A stretch of 64,000 nt of DNA from Yokenella regensburgei ATCC 49455 (GTDB lineage: Bacteria > Pseudomonadota > Gammaproteobacteria > Enterobacterales > Enterobacteriaceae): the NCBI RefSeq assembly GCF_000735455.1, contig NZ_JMPS01000068.1, positions 1-64,000 of the forward strand, written 5' to 3'. The translations under genes were made by a program, and so were the position numbers. Every line of letters begins with the position of its first letter. The first letter of the stretch is position 1. This document shows positions 8,901 through 17,250 of this stretch, in pieces. The notes under the pieces were generated by a model. It saw only the letters and a list, made by a program, of their open reading frames with translations. It did not search any database and was not told where the DNA came from.

Positions 8901-9506
8901 GACGAGAGCGTTGAATGCAGTTTCCAGCTTTGCTTGTTTGCGTCCTGGTTGTTTTCCAACCCAGCTCAGGAGTGCTGTAAAAGCGTCAATGAAGGTTTCA
9001 TATTTGCACCCTGTCAGCGCGCTGACAATGCTCATCATGTGCCGGTTTTCCCCCAGCTCATCCAACTGAATACCAAATAATTCACGAAACGCAAAAGGGA
9101 ATGCGCTAACTAACTGTCCGTCCTTTACCGGAATCAATAAGGAAGGGTTATTACGTTCAAAGAAAGATTTAGGCAGCGGGAAAGAGAACAGGGGAAGGTA
9201 TTTTGCGTTGTTTTTTCCGCGCTCTTTTTCGACACAACGAATCAGAGGAAAAAGCAGGTTGACGGATTCAACATGGGTTATCTTGCCTTCTTCATCATAC
9301 TTGACGAAGCGCTTGAGCCAGTTTTTGCGCACTTCCGGTGGAACGTTTAGCATGACACCGTTTGGGCTTTCGGAGCAGTTCGTTCCACTCAACATGATTT
9401 GTTGATATTCGTGCACCTGGCTTGCAGGGATCTTACTTTTCTCTGCACCGCCAAGTCGTAAATAGTCTTGCCATGCAGAAAGGATGATTTTAGAGGTATT
9501 TTGCAT
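5904..9506 (-). CDS. SF1 helicase-phospholipase D fusion, type II Mokosh-like (MkoC) defence protein
   Basis: 1200 residues. After an N-terminal region without an obvious domain comes Walker A (QGAPGTGKTT, about residue 287). A long insert rich in Gln and Leu, probably coiled coil, spans about 350-700. Then come CDEAG (about 744), VGDPLQIEP (about 767) and TVHQFQGVGFEVIIYSPV with VVSRAKQQFIVVG, the motifs of a DNA2/NAM7 superfamily 1 helicase. The C-terminal ~200 residues hold one phospholipase D site, HEKVLMID (about 1140), followed by GSWNWLS. A single protein joining these parts is the described layout of type II Mokosh; the exact family was not tested. It stands alone, reading away from tRNA-Asn. 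Confidence 0.75.
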   Translation of the reverse strand: MQNTSKIILSAWQDYLRLGGAEKSKIPASQVHEYQQIMLSGTNCSESPNGVMLNVPPEVRKNWLKRFVKYDEEGKITHVESVNLLFPLIRCVEKERGKNNAKYLPLFSFPLPKSFFERNNPSLLIPVKDGQLVSAFPFAFRELFGIQLDELGENRHMMSIVSALTGCKYETFIDAFTALLSWVGKQPGRKQAKLETAFNALVAPLHNEDYNLKRDEEDFAWLSENADGDFPLLEQYLNHVHDEKNTPDLYEVVTGGLFESKYPLGQGQMQAIQAINQDERLIAVQGAPGTGKTTLFKSLIAQQLVSRALAIADGNDRNLGMLVTSTAIKAVENIIEDLRSDPVTQNLDWLWFHSGSKEQVQQELTRVERLISQWRQENYDEQAQQQYLATLFSHRSTLDSCYRTYLNHKTSAIQAVTDCALGTINAEALTTLFLDELPSLAARAQAWGIDVSLKKPDSLNNLAHLVEQRLQDIREIKERRQQAHRLHQTVKATWPHQHGLEQILDWIDSPLRPALELHYRDYPRKGLMRHLTRLFESRYSTRLAQMNQAVPEDFQSFGLSSLNHQQLAELADAGELLAQQTDNLNLLQQLLQEEPDAEEETELERLLINITERQSQWRQVVHAQQVMAQYQQQYPEGSWCDILRKRFINEHRQMFEAAIGYLWQEQLKRKSELEEVLTHWRALLSGRQSAGYYRWLDKLDDFYRALSLVYPVMATTLVSAWKVAGYRKLGELKGRKPWHLALCDEAGMISLESLVPLLSRSEKAIIVGDPLQIEPIRNLSENMQVQLREQHFASNNSLYERVSPATVTGWHRAAGALSGRVDDTGNGIILDEHRRCQKPIANLFIRLAGYHGVSVETAPPSERIASAFEKSGGHNLMFYSVEGQKGDMVNTNLDEVDAIEQLLNKLEDAGYSLTADIGIVTPYTNQKSLLIKRLAERMGHWEKNCIGTVHQFQGVGFEVIIYSPVIFHPLDNSNFQNDAPNMLNVVVSRAKQQFIVVGNYHRLRQAGGYLKVLADSVAEDFLLEHGSQHPDFVNLSQTPRLNRYYRDCEHIAAFSALAAQSEQELVVITPWIRRSGKRYQRPELAQLVATQQRGVNVKVYYGYFHQRFERAEDNDESLVAEYREQLGRDNVIRLPEGTHEKVLMIDGRYIVLGSWNWLSHGYHDGCERSEQFSYAIRHEISAELDDVSLVSELRERLKLS

Positions 9507-9653
9507 TGGGTTAGCTACGCCGTATCGGTCCGTGACATCGAAATGTGATAACCCAGAATAACATAGGTGTATATTTATAATACAAACTGCTTACTTAAAA
9601 ATGTTTTAAGTATGAGATAGTTGTATCAAAGTATCGGCTGGAAGCAGAAAAGC

Positions 9654-9680
9654 AAAAAGCCTGCTCGAAAGCAGGCTTTT
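9654..9680 (-). terminator. Rho-independent terminator of tRNA-Asn
   Basis: AGCCTGCT-CGAA-AGCAGGCT is a perfect 8-bp stem with a stable tetraloop, flanked by A and T runs. On the minus strand it lies just past the 3' end of the tRNA and ends in a T run. Confidence 0.85.
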
Positions 9681-9687
9681 CTAAATT

Positions 9688-9763
9688 TGGCTCCTCTGAC
9701 TGGACTCGAACCAGTGACATACGGATTAACAGTCCGCCGTTCTACCGACTGAACTACAGAGGA
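9688..9763 (-). tRNA. tRNA-Asn (anticodon GUU)
   Basis: 76 bases on the minus strand, from TCCTCTGTAGTTCAGTCGG to CAGAGGAGCCA, with anticodon loop CTGTTAATC. It appears identical or nearly so to E. coli tRNA-Asn. Its 3' end faces the accessory genes at 1-9.5 kb. In E. coli and relatives the asn tRNA genes near mtfA are common integration sites for islands. Confidence 0.97.
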
Positions 9764-9863
9764 ATCGTGTGAACGGGGCGAATACTAATGGCTCCCCATT
9801 TTTGTGTCAACACTAAAATTAACATACTGATTCAATTGCATGAATTTAGCGCAGAGCGCTGTT

Positions 9864-10661
9864 TTAGTGTACTACGGGCGAATCGTTATCTTCATACAGC
9901 CCATTGTCACGTAATCTCGTCAGCGGATCCTGGCGATAGAACTGGCAGAAACGCTGCCACAGCGCCGGGAAGCGGGGGGCAAACAGCTCCGGGGCGCTGA
10001 AGAAGTATTCTGATAAAACCGCGAAGCACTCCGCCGGGTCGCTGGCGGCGTAGGCGTCGATGCTTGAGGCACTTTCGCCCACCATATCGATTTCATCCTG
10101 AATATTGTTCATTGCCGCATGCAGGTCGTGTTCCCATCCCGCCACTTCACGCAGGGCGATGAGCGGCACGCCGCTGGCGCGATCGCCGTTGCGGGTGTCG
10201 AGCTTGTGCGCCACTTCGTGGACAATCAGGTTAAACCCGGAGGCGTCGAAGGAGTCCTGGATATCGAGCCAGTTGAGGATGATGGGCCCCTGTTGCCAGC
10301 TCTGCCCGGACTGCACCACCCGCTGGCTGTGCACGAGACCGATATCGTCTTCCCATTCGTCGTCAACCACGAACGGGGCAGGGTAGATAAGCACTTCGTG
10401 AAAGCCGTCGAGCCACTCGATACCCAGCTCGAGCACCGGCAGGCAAAACAGCAGGGCAATGCGCGCCTGCTGCTCTGCAGCAAGCTCAAGCCCCTGGAGC
10501 GGAACCAGACGCTTTATCTGCAAGAAACGTTCTGCCAACTGGACGAGCTTGTCCTGTTCTTCATCAGTCAGGTTAGCTAAAACAGGAATAGCAAGCGCCT
10601 GCTCCCAGGGGAACTGCGGGTTGGGGGACGTTTCTTGTGCTTTCCAGGGCCACTTTATCAT
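9864..10661 (-). CDS. mtfA: MtfA, Mlc-titrating zinc metallopeptidase
   Basis: 265 residues, the same length as E. coli MtfA (YeeI). It opens [10 protein letters not shown] and carries the zinc motif HEVAHKLD near residue 149, with the further conserved [17 protein letters not shown] containing the third ligand. MtfA binds the glucose regulator Mlc (DgsA) and so relieves repression of ptsG; it also has aminopeptidase activity. It is transcribed alone and sits between tRNA-Asn and tRNA-Ser, as in E. coli. Confidence 0.96.
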   Translation of the reverse strand: MIKWPWKAQETSPNPQFPWEQALAIPVLANLTDEEQDKLVQLAERFLQIKRLVPLQGLELAAEQQARIALLFCLPVLELGIEWLDGFHEVLIYPAPFVVDDEWEDDIGLVHSQRVVQSGQSWQQGPIILNWLDIQDSFDASGFNLIVHEVAHKLDTRNGDRASGVPLIALREVAGWEHDLHAAMNNIQDEIDMVGESASSIDAYAASDPAECFAVLSEYFFSAPELFAPRFPALWQRFCQFYRQDPLTRLRDNGLYEDNDSPVVH

Positions 10662-10754
10662 CGCTTTGCTCGCAAACTCGTCACTTGAACAGAATGGGAG
10701 GAACCGGGTCTGTTAAAATGCCAAATAACCTGGCATCATGGCAACCATCAAAAC

Positions 10755-10844
10755 GGAGAGATGCCAGAGCGGCTGAATGGACCGGTCTCGAAAACCGGAG
10801 TAGGGGCAACTCTACCGGGGGTTCAAATCCCCCTCTCTCCGCCA
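10755..10844 (+). tRNA. serU: tRNA-Ser (anticodon CGA)
   Basis: 90 bases, from GGAGAGATGCCAGAGCGG to CTCTCTCCGCCA, with anticodon loop GTCTCGAAA and a long variable arm (TAGGGGCAACTCTA). This is the E. coli serU type, with near-identical sequence. Confidence 0.97.
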
Positions 10845-11209
10845 CTATTCAATCACTTACACCGTTTTGTTTCAACGATACCCATCACAATTGAAGCGCT
10901 GCTGGTGATAATTTCCTATCAGTATTATCCGCTTTCCTCATTTAGCAGAACAGTCTCAGTATGACTCCGTCCCGGAATGCCAGGCGTCGAAGCGGCACTC
11001 CCACAGGCGTGCGGTTGCGGCGTTGCGGTCACTGTGTCGACCACACAGGGTAGTGGCATCGGCGCAGTTTTTGATTTTACTGACCCAGCGGCCCTTCTGC
11101 TGAATAATACATCCCACCGGCTGGGTTCGGTAAAAGAGAATGGAAATATAATTTTTGTGCCGCAGAAAATATTGCTGGTTCATTTTATTAATACCTAAGT
11201 ATTTGTGAA
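10845..11209. other. Intergenic stretch without a supported gene
   Basis: 365 bases between tRNA-Ser and the end of the LysR gene. Short frames are open on both strands, for example 87 codons on the minus strand overlapping the LysR stop, but none has a recognisable product or convincing start. It may hold remnants of older insertions next to the tRNA. Confidence 0.5.
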
Positions 11210-12142
11210 TTACCGGCACCAGTAGGGCGGTATTCCTGTCTTCTCAACGATAAAATCAATAAAGGTGCGAACCTTACTCGAAACTATTTTTTTACTTGGA
11301 TAAACAATCCATACAGCGGTTTCCGCATGGAACATGCTGAATTCCCACTCTGTCATCACTCGCTGCAGGCGCTGGTTTTTTTCATCCTTCCAGGCGAGCC
11401 AGTCGGGCAATATTGCGATACCCGCGCCGTCCCGGCAGGCAAGAAGCATGGCCTCATCGTCGTTCGCGCTAAAGCGGAAATTCACCGGTACCCGCACCCA
11501 GTCATCACCGGAATTCTCTTTGCGTGCATACCAGCCGTCGCCGTGCAGGCGTGAAAACATCAGGACAGGCGAGTCCTCCTTCTGACAATCGGCCAGCAGT
11601 GGCTTCGCATGATGGGCCAGCCATTCCGGGCTCGCCCAGGCATAGCGGCGCTGCGGCGCCAGCTTGCGGGCATGCATGGTGGAATCCGGCAGCGTGCCGA
11701 TGCGCACGCTAAGATCGATATGCGTTTCGATCAGGTCCTGAATATCGTCGTTGAAAATAATATCCAGAGAGATATCCGGGTGCCGGTGGAGAAACTCGTC
11801 AACGAAAGGAATTATATGCAGACGTCCGTAGGCGCAGGGTACGCTAATGCGCAATAAACCCGCCGGACGCTGATTTAACGCTGAGGTCGAGCTGCGCGCA
11901 TGTTCCCACTGCTCCAGTAACAGCGTAGCGTGAGAATAGAAAAGAATACCGGCTTCCGTCAGCGCTAAACCCCGGGTTGAGCGGTTAAATAATGAGACAT
12001 GTAAATCATCCTCAAGGTGCGTAACATGGCGGGATACCGTTGAGGTCTCAATATTCAATACTTTAGCTGCAGCACTAAAACTGCTTAAATCCGCCGCGCT
12101 AACGAATGTCCTGATCGCAGCAAAGTAATTCATAATATTCAT
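11210..12142 (-). CDS. LysR family transcriptional regulator
   Basis: 310 residues. The N-terminal helix-turn-helix is clear: FVSAADLSSFSAAAKVLNIE, then STVSRHVTHLEDDLHVSLFNR and TRGLALTEAG. The remainder is a LysR substrate-binding domain (RPAGLLRISVPCAYGRLHI, DLSVRIGTLPDS). It resembles the CrgA/YhjC branch that controls a divergent neighbour. The divergent gene is the radical SAM gene, 363 bases away, which is the natural candidate target. The effector is unknown. Confidence 0.9.
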   Translation of the reverse strand: MNIMNYFAAIRTFVSAADLSSFSAAAKVLNIETSTVSRHVTHLEDDLHVSLFNRSTRGLALTEAGILFYSHATLLLEQWEHARSSTSALNQRPAGLLRISVPCAYGRLHIIPFVDEFLHRHPDISLDIIFNDDIQDLIETHIDLSVRIGTLPDSTMHARKLAPQRRYAWASPEWLAHHAKPLLADCQKEDSPVLMFSRLHGDGWYARKENSGDDWVRVPVNFRFSANDDEAMLLACRDGAGIAILPDWLAWKDEKNQRLQRVMTEWEFSMFHAETAVWIVYPSKKIVSSKVRTFIDFIVEKTGIPPYWCR

Positions 12143-12505
12143 TCATCCTTTGAGGTGCCGCGGACACGATTTCTCCAGAGTTGTGCGCACTGGCTATTCA
12201 TCAACATGCGGGTGGTTTGCGATCCGCACCTGACGGTACTTGAATCACCTGTGAGAAACAGCGTAACCCATTGTGGATGGGAAATTTAGCTACTGAGATC
12301 AATATTAAAGCGGGGAATTTGTCATTTTGAATGACTATTTCGATCATCAGCATCCTGCTCGCTAAGCGGCCCCTATGGGTACCTGAATTAAGGCAATACA
12401 GTTTTGCTGAAATTGGCCTTACTTGCCTGATTCTGCAAAAGCTAAAGTGACAATACGTTTCCACCAGGGTTTGACCTATCGCTCATAAAATAAAAAGGTA
12501 ACACG
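12143..12505. other. Divergent intergenic region, LysR gene and radical SAM gene
   Basis: 363 bases that should hold both promoters and LysR binding sites. Frames here are short and unconvincing. No clear operator could be assigned by eye; a T-N11-A LysR box search would be needed. The radical SAM ATG has AAAAGGTAAC as its Shine-Dalgarno region. Confidence 0.5.
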
Positions 12506-13924
12506 ATGAAATTAAATGTGTTGACGAGAAAGGCATTGCCGATAGCACTAAATACAATTCTCAACCATGTTGATGAAGCCGGAATGGAAAAACTATTCAG
12601 ATTAGGAGCCCGAATAGCGAAAGAGAGTAAACAGGAATTACTGCAGTTGGCTGATATGTGTCGTGATAAAGATCCGCAGGTCCAGGGGTGGCTTGAAACG
12701 CTGCGCAAATTAAATCCTGTCGCGCGTAAAAAACTCATTGGTAATTTAATATTTAATCATATTGTTTCTGGCGCTAATCTGCGTGACGATGCCGGTGAAA
12801 AATATGCGACTCACATTCCCTTCCTGGTGCTGATTTCACCCACTTATGAGTGCAACCTCGAGTGTAAAGGCTGTTACTCGGCGCTGTATGGCAATCGCTA
12901 TCATTACACCGAAGAGGAAATATTCGATCTTATCCAGCAGTTTTACGATCTGGGCGTGCGCTTCTTTACCTTCACCGGCGGAGAGCCCTTTGTCTATAAG
13001 CCGCTGATGAAACTCTTCGAGCACTTCGATGATTGCTATTTTATGGTCTTCACCAATGGCACCATGCTGACCGAAAGCCGGGTGAAAAAACTCGCCAGAA
13101 TGGGCAACGTCGCGGTCACTATTTCGGTGGAAGGGTTTGAGGAGATGACGGACTGGCGCCGTGGCAACGGTACCTGGAAAAAAATCCTGGAAGCCTACGA
13201 GCGCCTGCAGCGCTACGGCGTCATGCGCGGGGCATCAGTGATGGCAACCTCGAAAAACCACGAGCAAATTTGCGGAAACGAGTTCTGGAACTTCATGCTG
13301 GATAAGCTGGAAATTCAGTATGCCTGGATCTTTCAGTACATGCCTATCGGTCGTGATGCGACGATGGAACTGGTGCCTAACGCGGAGCAGCGTTACGAGC
13401 GTTTTCACTTCCTTGAGGCGATGCGTACCTCGGGGCGTCTCGGTTTTCTGGCCGATTTCTGGAACCACGGATTCCTGGTGAACGGCTGCATGTCCGGCGG
13501 GGCGAACTACCTCCATGTTAACGCTAAAGGGGGAGTCGAACCCTGCGTCTTCCAGCCCTATGCCACCGACGATGTGCGTAAAAAACGTATTGTCGATATC
13601 CTGAAGAGCCCGTTCTTTGAAGGCTATAAGCAGCAGATACCGTTCAATGACAATCTGATGCAGCCGTGCCCGATAATTGATAACCCGGCCAAATTCCGCG
13701 AGCACATTGAAAAACACGGCGCGGTACCGCAGCACGACGGCTCTGACAGCTATTTTAAATTCTCGCACGAGCTGGATGAGCTGGCGGATGAATGGAAAAA
13801 ATACGCCATCAAGATATGGAAAGATGAAGGGTACGGCGATGAATATCATGCCGAGCACGATCTCTATGTGAACCCCGAGAAATCTGCGAATAAAGCCGCC
13901 AGCGATGAGCATGTCGGGTCCTGA
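12506..13924 (+). CDS. Radical SAM protein of unknown function
   Basis: 472 residues. The first ~110 residues are helical without a recognised family. A radical SAM core follows, with ISPTYECNLECKGCYSALYG near residue 115 giving the CxxxCxxC ligands of the 4Fe-4S cluster, then FTGGEPF, FTNGTML and TISVEG. The C-terminal part has further cysteines (GCMSGG, GVEPCVF, QPCPIIDNP), which could bind an auxiliary cluster as in SPASM or twitch domains. The function is not recognised. It lies divergent to a LysR gene and 150 bases before a TonB receptor gene on the same strand, so a role tied to metal or cofactor uptake is possible but unproven. Confidence 0.85.
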   Translation: MKLNVLTRKALPIALNTILNHVDEAGMEKLFRLGARIAKESKQELLQLADMCRDKDPQVQGWLETLRKLNPVARKKLIGNLIFNHIVSGANLRDDAGEKYATHIPFLVLISPTYECNLECKGCYSALYGNRYHYTEEEIFDLIQQFYDLGVRFFTFTGGEPFVYKPLMKLFEHFDDCYFMVFTNGTMLTESRVKKLARMGNVAVTISVEGFEEMTDWRRGNGTWKKILEAYERLQRYGVMRGASVMATSKNHEQICGNEFWNFMLDKLEIQYAWIFQYMPIGRDATMELVPNAEQRYERFHFLEAMRTSGRLGFLADFWNHGFLVNGCMSGGANYLHVNAKGGVEPCVFQPYATDDVRKKRIVDILKSPFFEGYKQQIPFNDNLMQPCPIIDNPAKFREHIEKHGAVPQHDGSDSYFKFSHELDELADEWKKYAIKIWKDEGYGDEYHAEHDLYVNPEKSANKAASDEHVGS

Positions 13925-14001
13925 TAATCGCGCAGGTCCCTCGTGGCCTGCGATATATCCTAATTATCACAAAGGGTTAGATTATTCATGATGTGAATGC
14001 T

Positions 14002-14017
14002 TATGATCGTGATCATA
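14002..14017. promoter_or_regulatory. Perfect palindrome before the TonB receptor gene
   Basis: TATGATC-GT-GATCATA is a 7-2-7 inverted repeat 57 bases before the receptor ATG, in AT-rich DNA. It could be a regulator site; it is not a good match to the standard Fur consensus, and its regulator is unknown. Confidence 0.4.
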
Positions 14018-14074
14018 TTTTGAAGTGATGCATCGATCGTAATATATATTTTTATATAGCGATCGAGCACCTTC

Positions 14075-16243
14075 ATGAAAACGATAAGTAAAATAGCAGC
14101 GCTGATGCCGCTGTTCACCTCTTTTGCCCCACTTGCCGCCTCCACTCACACCAGCAACGAAGAAACCCTGGTCGTCACCGGAAAGACCACAACGCCTGAA
14201 GATGAAAGCGCTGCCGGTGCCGGGTTCAAAACCAGTGATATCGATATTGGCCCGCTGGGGAATAAAGCCTGGCTGGATACCCCCTATTCCTCAACCACCG
14301 TGACTCAGGAGATGATTGCCAATGAACAGGCAAAAAGCGTCAGTGAGTTGCTGAAATATTCGCCGAGCACGCAAATGCAGGCGCGGGGTGGCATGGACGT
14401 TGGCAGGCCGCAGAGCCGCGGGATGCAGGGGAGCGTGGTGGCGAACAGTCGACTCGATGGTCTGAATATCGTCTCTACCACGGCGTTTCCGGTAGAGATG
14501 CTGGAGCGGCTGGACGTGTTAAATAGCCTGACCGGTGCGCTTTACGGCCCGGCAAGTCCGGCGGGGCAGTTCAATTTTGTCGCCAAACGGCCCACCGAAG
14601 AGACCTTACGCCAGGTGACGCTCGGCTATCAAAGCCGTCATGCGATTAACGGCCAGGTAGACCTGGGCGGGCATATTGATGATGAGAAGAAATTTGGCTA
14701 CCGAATCAATGCGCTCAGCGAAGATGGCGAAGGGAATGTTGATGACAGCACCCGGCGGCGTAAGCTGCTGGCGGTAGCATTTGACTGGAATATACAGCCG
14801 GGAACGCAGCTCCAGCTGGATGCCAGCCACTATGAATTTTTGCAAAAGGGCTACCCCGGGGGTTTTAGCTACGGTCCGAACGTGAAACTGCCTTCAGCCC
14901 CCGATCCGCAGAACAAAAACCTGGCGCTCAATACCGCCGGGAACGATCTCACCACCGACACCATCAGCACCCGCCTGATCCATTATCTTAACGATGACTG
15001 GTCCGTCACCGCGGGCGTGGGCTGGCAGCAGGCCGATCGCGCCATGCGCTCGGTGTCCAGCACCATCCTTAATGATAAAGGTGATATCAAGCGTTCACTG
15101 AGCGACTCCAGCGCGGCGGGGCGTTTTCGGGTGTTGAGTAACACCGTCACCCTTAACGGCCACGTTGATACCGGCGGCCTGGGCCACGATCTCGCGCTCT
15201 CGACGACCGGCTATGTCTGGTCGATGTACAGCGCGAAGGGGGCCAGTCAGCGTTACGATTTCGATAACAGCAATATTTACGATCCGTCGCAGATGCATGA
15301 GCCGGGTAATGGGCAAATCAATACCAACGGCGCCCGCTATAAGTCTGGGGTAAACACCCAGCAAAGCATAACCCTCGGTGACACGATTACCTTTAATCCT
15401 CAGTGGTCGGCCATGTTCTATCTGAGCCAGAGCTGGCTGCAGACCCAGAGTTTTGACAAGTCAGGCAATAAGACCAACCAGAACGATCAAAATGGGTTAA
15501 GCCCGAATGCGGCGCTGATGTACAAAATCACGCCGTCGCTGATGACCTACATCAGCTATGCCGATTCTCTGGAGCAGGGCAGCACGGCGCCAACCGGTGA
15601 AGGGATCAAAAATGAAGGACAGACGCTGGATCCTTACCGCAGCAAGCAGTATGAAATTGGCCTGAAAGCCGACGCCGGAGGAATGAATCTGGGCGCCGCG
15701 CTGTTCCGTCTTGAGCGCCCCTTTGCCTATGTTGACAGTAACGACATGGTGTTCAAAGAGCAGGGCAATCAGGTCAACAACGGCCTGGAGTTGACGGCAA
15801 TGGGTCGAGTCTATGAAGGGCTTAATCTGTTTGGCGGGGTGACCTTCCTCGACCCGCGGCTGAAGGATACCGTCTCTGACAGTACCAGTAATAAGCGGGT
15901 GGTGGGTGTACCGAAGGTGCAGGCCAATATGCTGGTCGAATATAGTCTGCCGTCCATGCCGCAGTGGGTTTACAGTGCGAATCTCCACTACACCGGCAAG
16001 CGCGCCGCGAACGATACCAACACCTCCTGGGCCGACAGCTATACCACGCTGGATTTGGGGACGCGCTACACCACCACCATCAGCCAGGTGCCGACGACCT
16101 TCCGTCTGGCGGTGAACAACGTGACGAACGAACACTACTGGGCATCCATCTTCCCGTCAGGTACCGACGGCGACGGCGGCTCACCAAGCGCATTCCTCGG
16201 CGGCGGGCGTGAGGTCCGTGCTTCAGTCACGGTCTCCTTCTGA
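14075..16243 (+). CDS. TonB-dependent siderophore receptor
   Basis: 722 residues with a signal peptide (MKTISKIAALMPLFTSFAPLAAS). A TonB box-like ETLVVTG sits near residue 30. Then come a plug domain (TPYSSTTVTQEMI, LKYSPSTQMQARGG, LDGLNIV, LTGALYGPASPAGQFNFVAKRP) and a 22-strand-type barrel ending in F (EVRASVTVSF). The layout is that of the FhuA/FecA siderophore receptor class. It is followed 11 bases on by the substrate-binding protein gene of an ABC importer, giving a complete outer- and inner-membrane route. The ligand (ferric siderophore, another metal chelate or a corrinoid) cannot be read from sequence. Confidence 0.9.
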   Translation: MKTISKIAALMPLFTSFAPLAASTHTSNEETLVVTGKTTTPEDESAAGAGFKTSDIDIGPLGNKAWLDTPYSSTTVTQEMIANEQAKSVSELLKYSPSTQMQARGGMDVGRPQSRGMQGSVVANSRLDGLNIVSTTAFPVEMLERLDVLNSLTGALYGPASPAGQFNFVAKRPTEETLRQVTLGYQSRHAINGQVDLGGHIDDEKKFGYRINALSEDGEGNVDDSTRRRKLLAVAFDWNIQPGTQLQLDASHYEFLQKGYPGGFSYGPNVKLPSAPDPQNKNLALNTAGNDLTTDTISTRLIHYLNDDWSVTAGVGWQQADRAMRSVSSTILNDKGDIKRSLSDSSAAGRFRVLSNTVTLNGHVDTGGLGHDLALSTTGYVWSMYSAKGASQRYDFDNSNIYDPSQMHEPGNGQINTNGARYKSGVNTQQSITLGDTITFNPQWSAMFYLSQSWLQTQSFDKSGNKTNQNDQNGLSPNAALMYKITPSLMTYISYADSLEQGSTAPTGEGIKNEGQTLDPYRSKQYEIGLKADAGGMNLGAALFRLERPFAYVDSNDMVFKEQGNQVNNGLELTAMGRVYEGLNLFGGVTFLDPRLKDTVSDSTSNKRVVGVPKVQANMLVEYSLPSMPQWVYSANLHYTGKRAANDTNTSWADSYTTLDLGTRYTTTISQVPTTFRLAVNNVTNEHYWASIFPSGTDGDGGSPSAFLGGGREVRASVTVSF

Positions 16244-16254
16244 GAGGCATAACG

Positions 16255-17250
16255 ATGAGAACAACACGTTTTGCTGCGCTGATGTTGCTCCTCGGCGCGT
16301 GTTTGAGTGCCAGCCTGTGGGCGGCTCCGCTGCATAATGATGTCCGTATTGCTTCGCCGTGGCCGGCGCAGAATACCATCATCACTATGCTGGGCTACGG
16401 CGATAATCTGGTGGGCACCTCGCTGGTGGCAAAGCAGATCCCGCTTTTTCGCCAGAGCCTGCCGGGTATCGAGGCGGTGCCGGTGGTCAGCGCCAACAGC
16501 GGCAACGAGCTAAACCCGGAGCAGATAATCTCTCTGGGTACCCAGCTGCTGTTTGTACCGAAGGGAATGAAGGTGCCGCAGCCTGAGCTGCTCGAGCAGG
16601 CGGGGGTGCGCATTCTGGCGTTCCCGGCGAACTCTATGGCTGCCCTGCGCGAGCGGGTGCAGAAAACAGCGGATGTCCTTGGCGAGGACGCCCGGCAAAA
16701 GGCGCAGGCCTACGAGGCGTATTTTGCCGACAACGTGGCGCGGGTCTCTGCCCGCCTGAAAGGGCTACCGGACGCTGAGCGTGTTCGTGTTTATCACAGC
16801 ATGGGTAACCCGTTGACCACCACCGGAAGACCCTCGCTCAATCAGGACTGGATGGATCTGGCTGGTGCAATTAACGTGGCGGAGCACGGCTTTGGCATGA
16901 AAAAAACCAGCGCAGGCGAAGTGGCTCTTGAGCAACTGGTGGTGGCCAATCCGCAGGTGATTGTGACGATGAACAAGCGAGATGCCGTGGAGATCCGCCG
17001 TTCAGCGCAGTGGGCGGGTATTGATGCGGTCATCCATCATCGGGTGGTGGTGAATCCGAAAGGCATGTTCTGGTGGTGCCGTGAAACCAGCGAAGAGGCG
17101 CTGCAGTTCCTGTGGCTGGCGAAGACGCTGTACCCGCAACGCTTCGCCGATATTGACATGGTGCAGGAGACCAGGCGCTTTTATCACACCTTCTTCGGCC
17201 TGAACCTGACCGATGCCCAAATCAACGACATTCTTAATCCGCCACAATGA
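16255..17250 (+). CDS. Periplasmic substrate-binding protein, FecB/BtuF-type iron-complex family
   Basis: 331 residues with a signal peptide (ALMLLLGACLSASLWAAP). The mature part has the two-lobe cluster A-II pattern: ASPWPAQNTIITMLGYGDNLVGTS, then LLFVPKGMKVPQPELLEQAGVRI, and VANPQVIVTMN near the C-terminal lobe. It overlaps the permease gene by four bases (ATGA), so the two are translationally coupled. It should carry the ligand released by the TonB receptor to the FecCD-type permease. The WWCRETSEEALQFLWLAKTL stretch is typical of binding proteins for metal chelates. Confidence 0.88.
   Translation: MRTTRFAALMLLLGACLSASLWAAPLHNDVRIASPWPAQNTIITMLGYGDNLVGTSLVAKQIPLFRQSLPGIEAVPVVSANSGNELNPEQIISLGTQLLFVPKGMKVPQPELLEQAGVRILAFPANSMAALRERVQKTADVLGEDARQKAQAYEAYFADNVARVSARLKGLPDAERVRVYHSMGNPLTTTGRPSLNQDWMDLAGAINVAEHGFGMKKTSAGEVALEQLVVANPQVIVTMNKRDAVEIRRSAQWAGIDAVIHHRVVVNPKGMFWWCRETSEEALQFLWLAKTLYPQRFADIDMVQETRRFYHTFFGLNLTDAQINDILNPPQ

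Noticed and set aside
9507..9653. Second copy of the tRNA-Asn end as an attachment site near the island edge
   Set aside because: No direct repeat of the tRNA 3' end was found by eye in this gap or elsewhere in the left arm.
10956..11219. An 87-codon minus-strand frame after the LysR gene
   Set aside because: No recognisable family, overlaps the end of the LysR gene and has poor codon structure.
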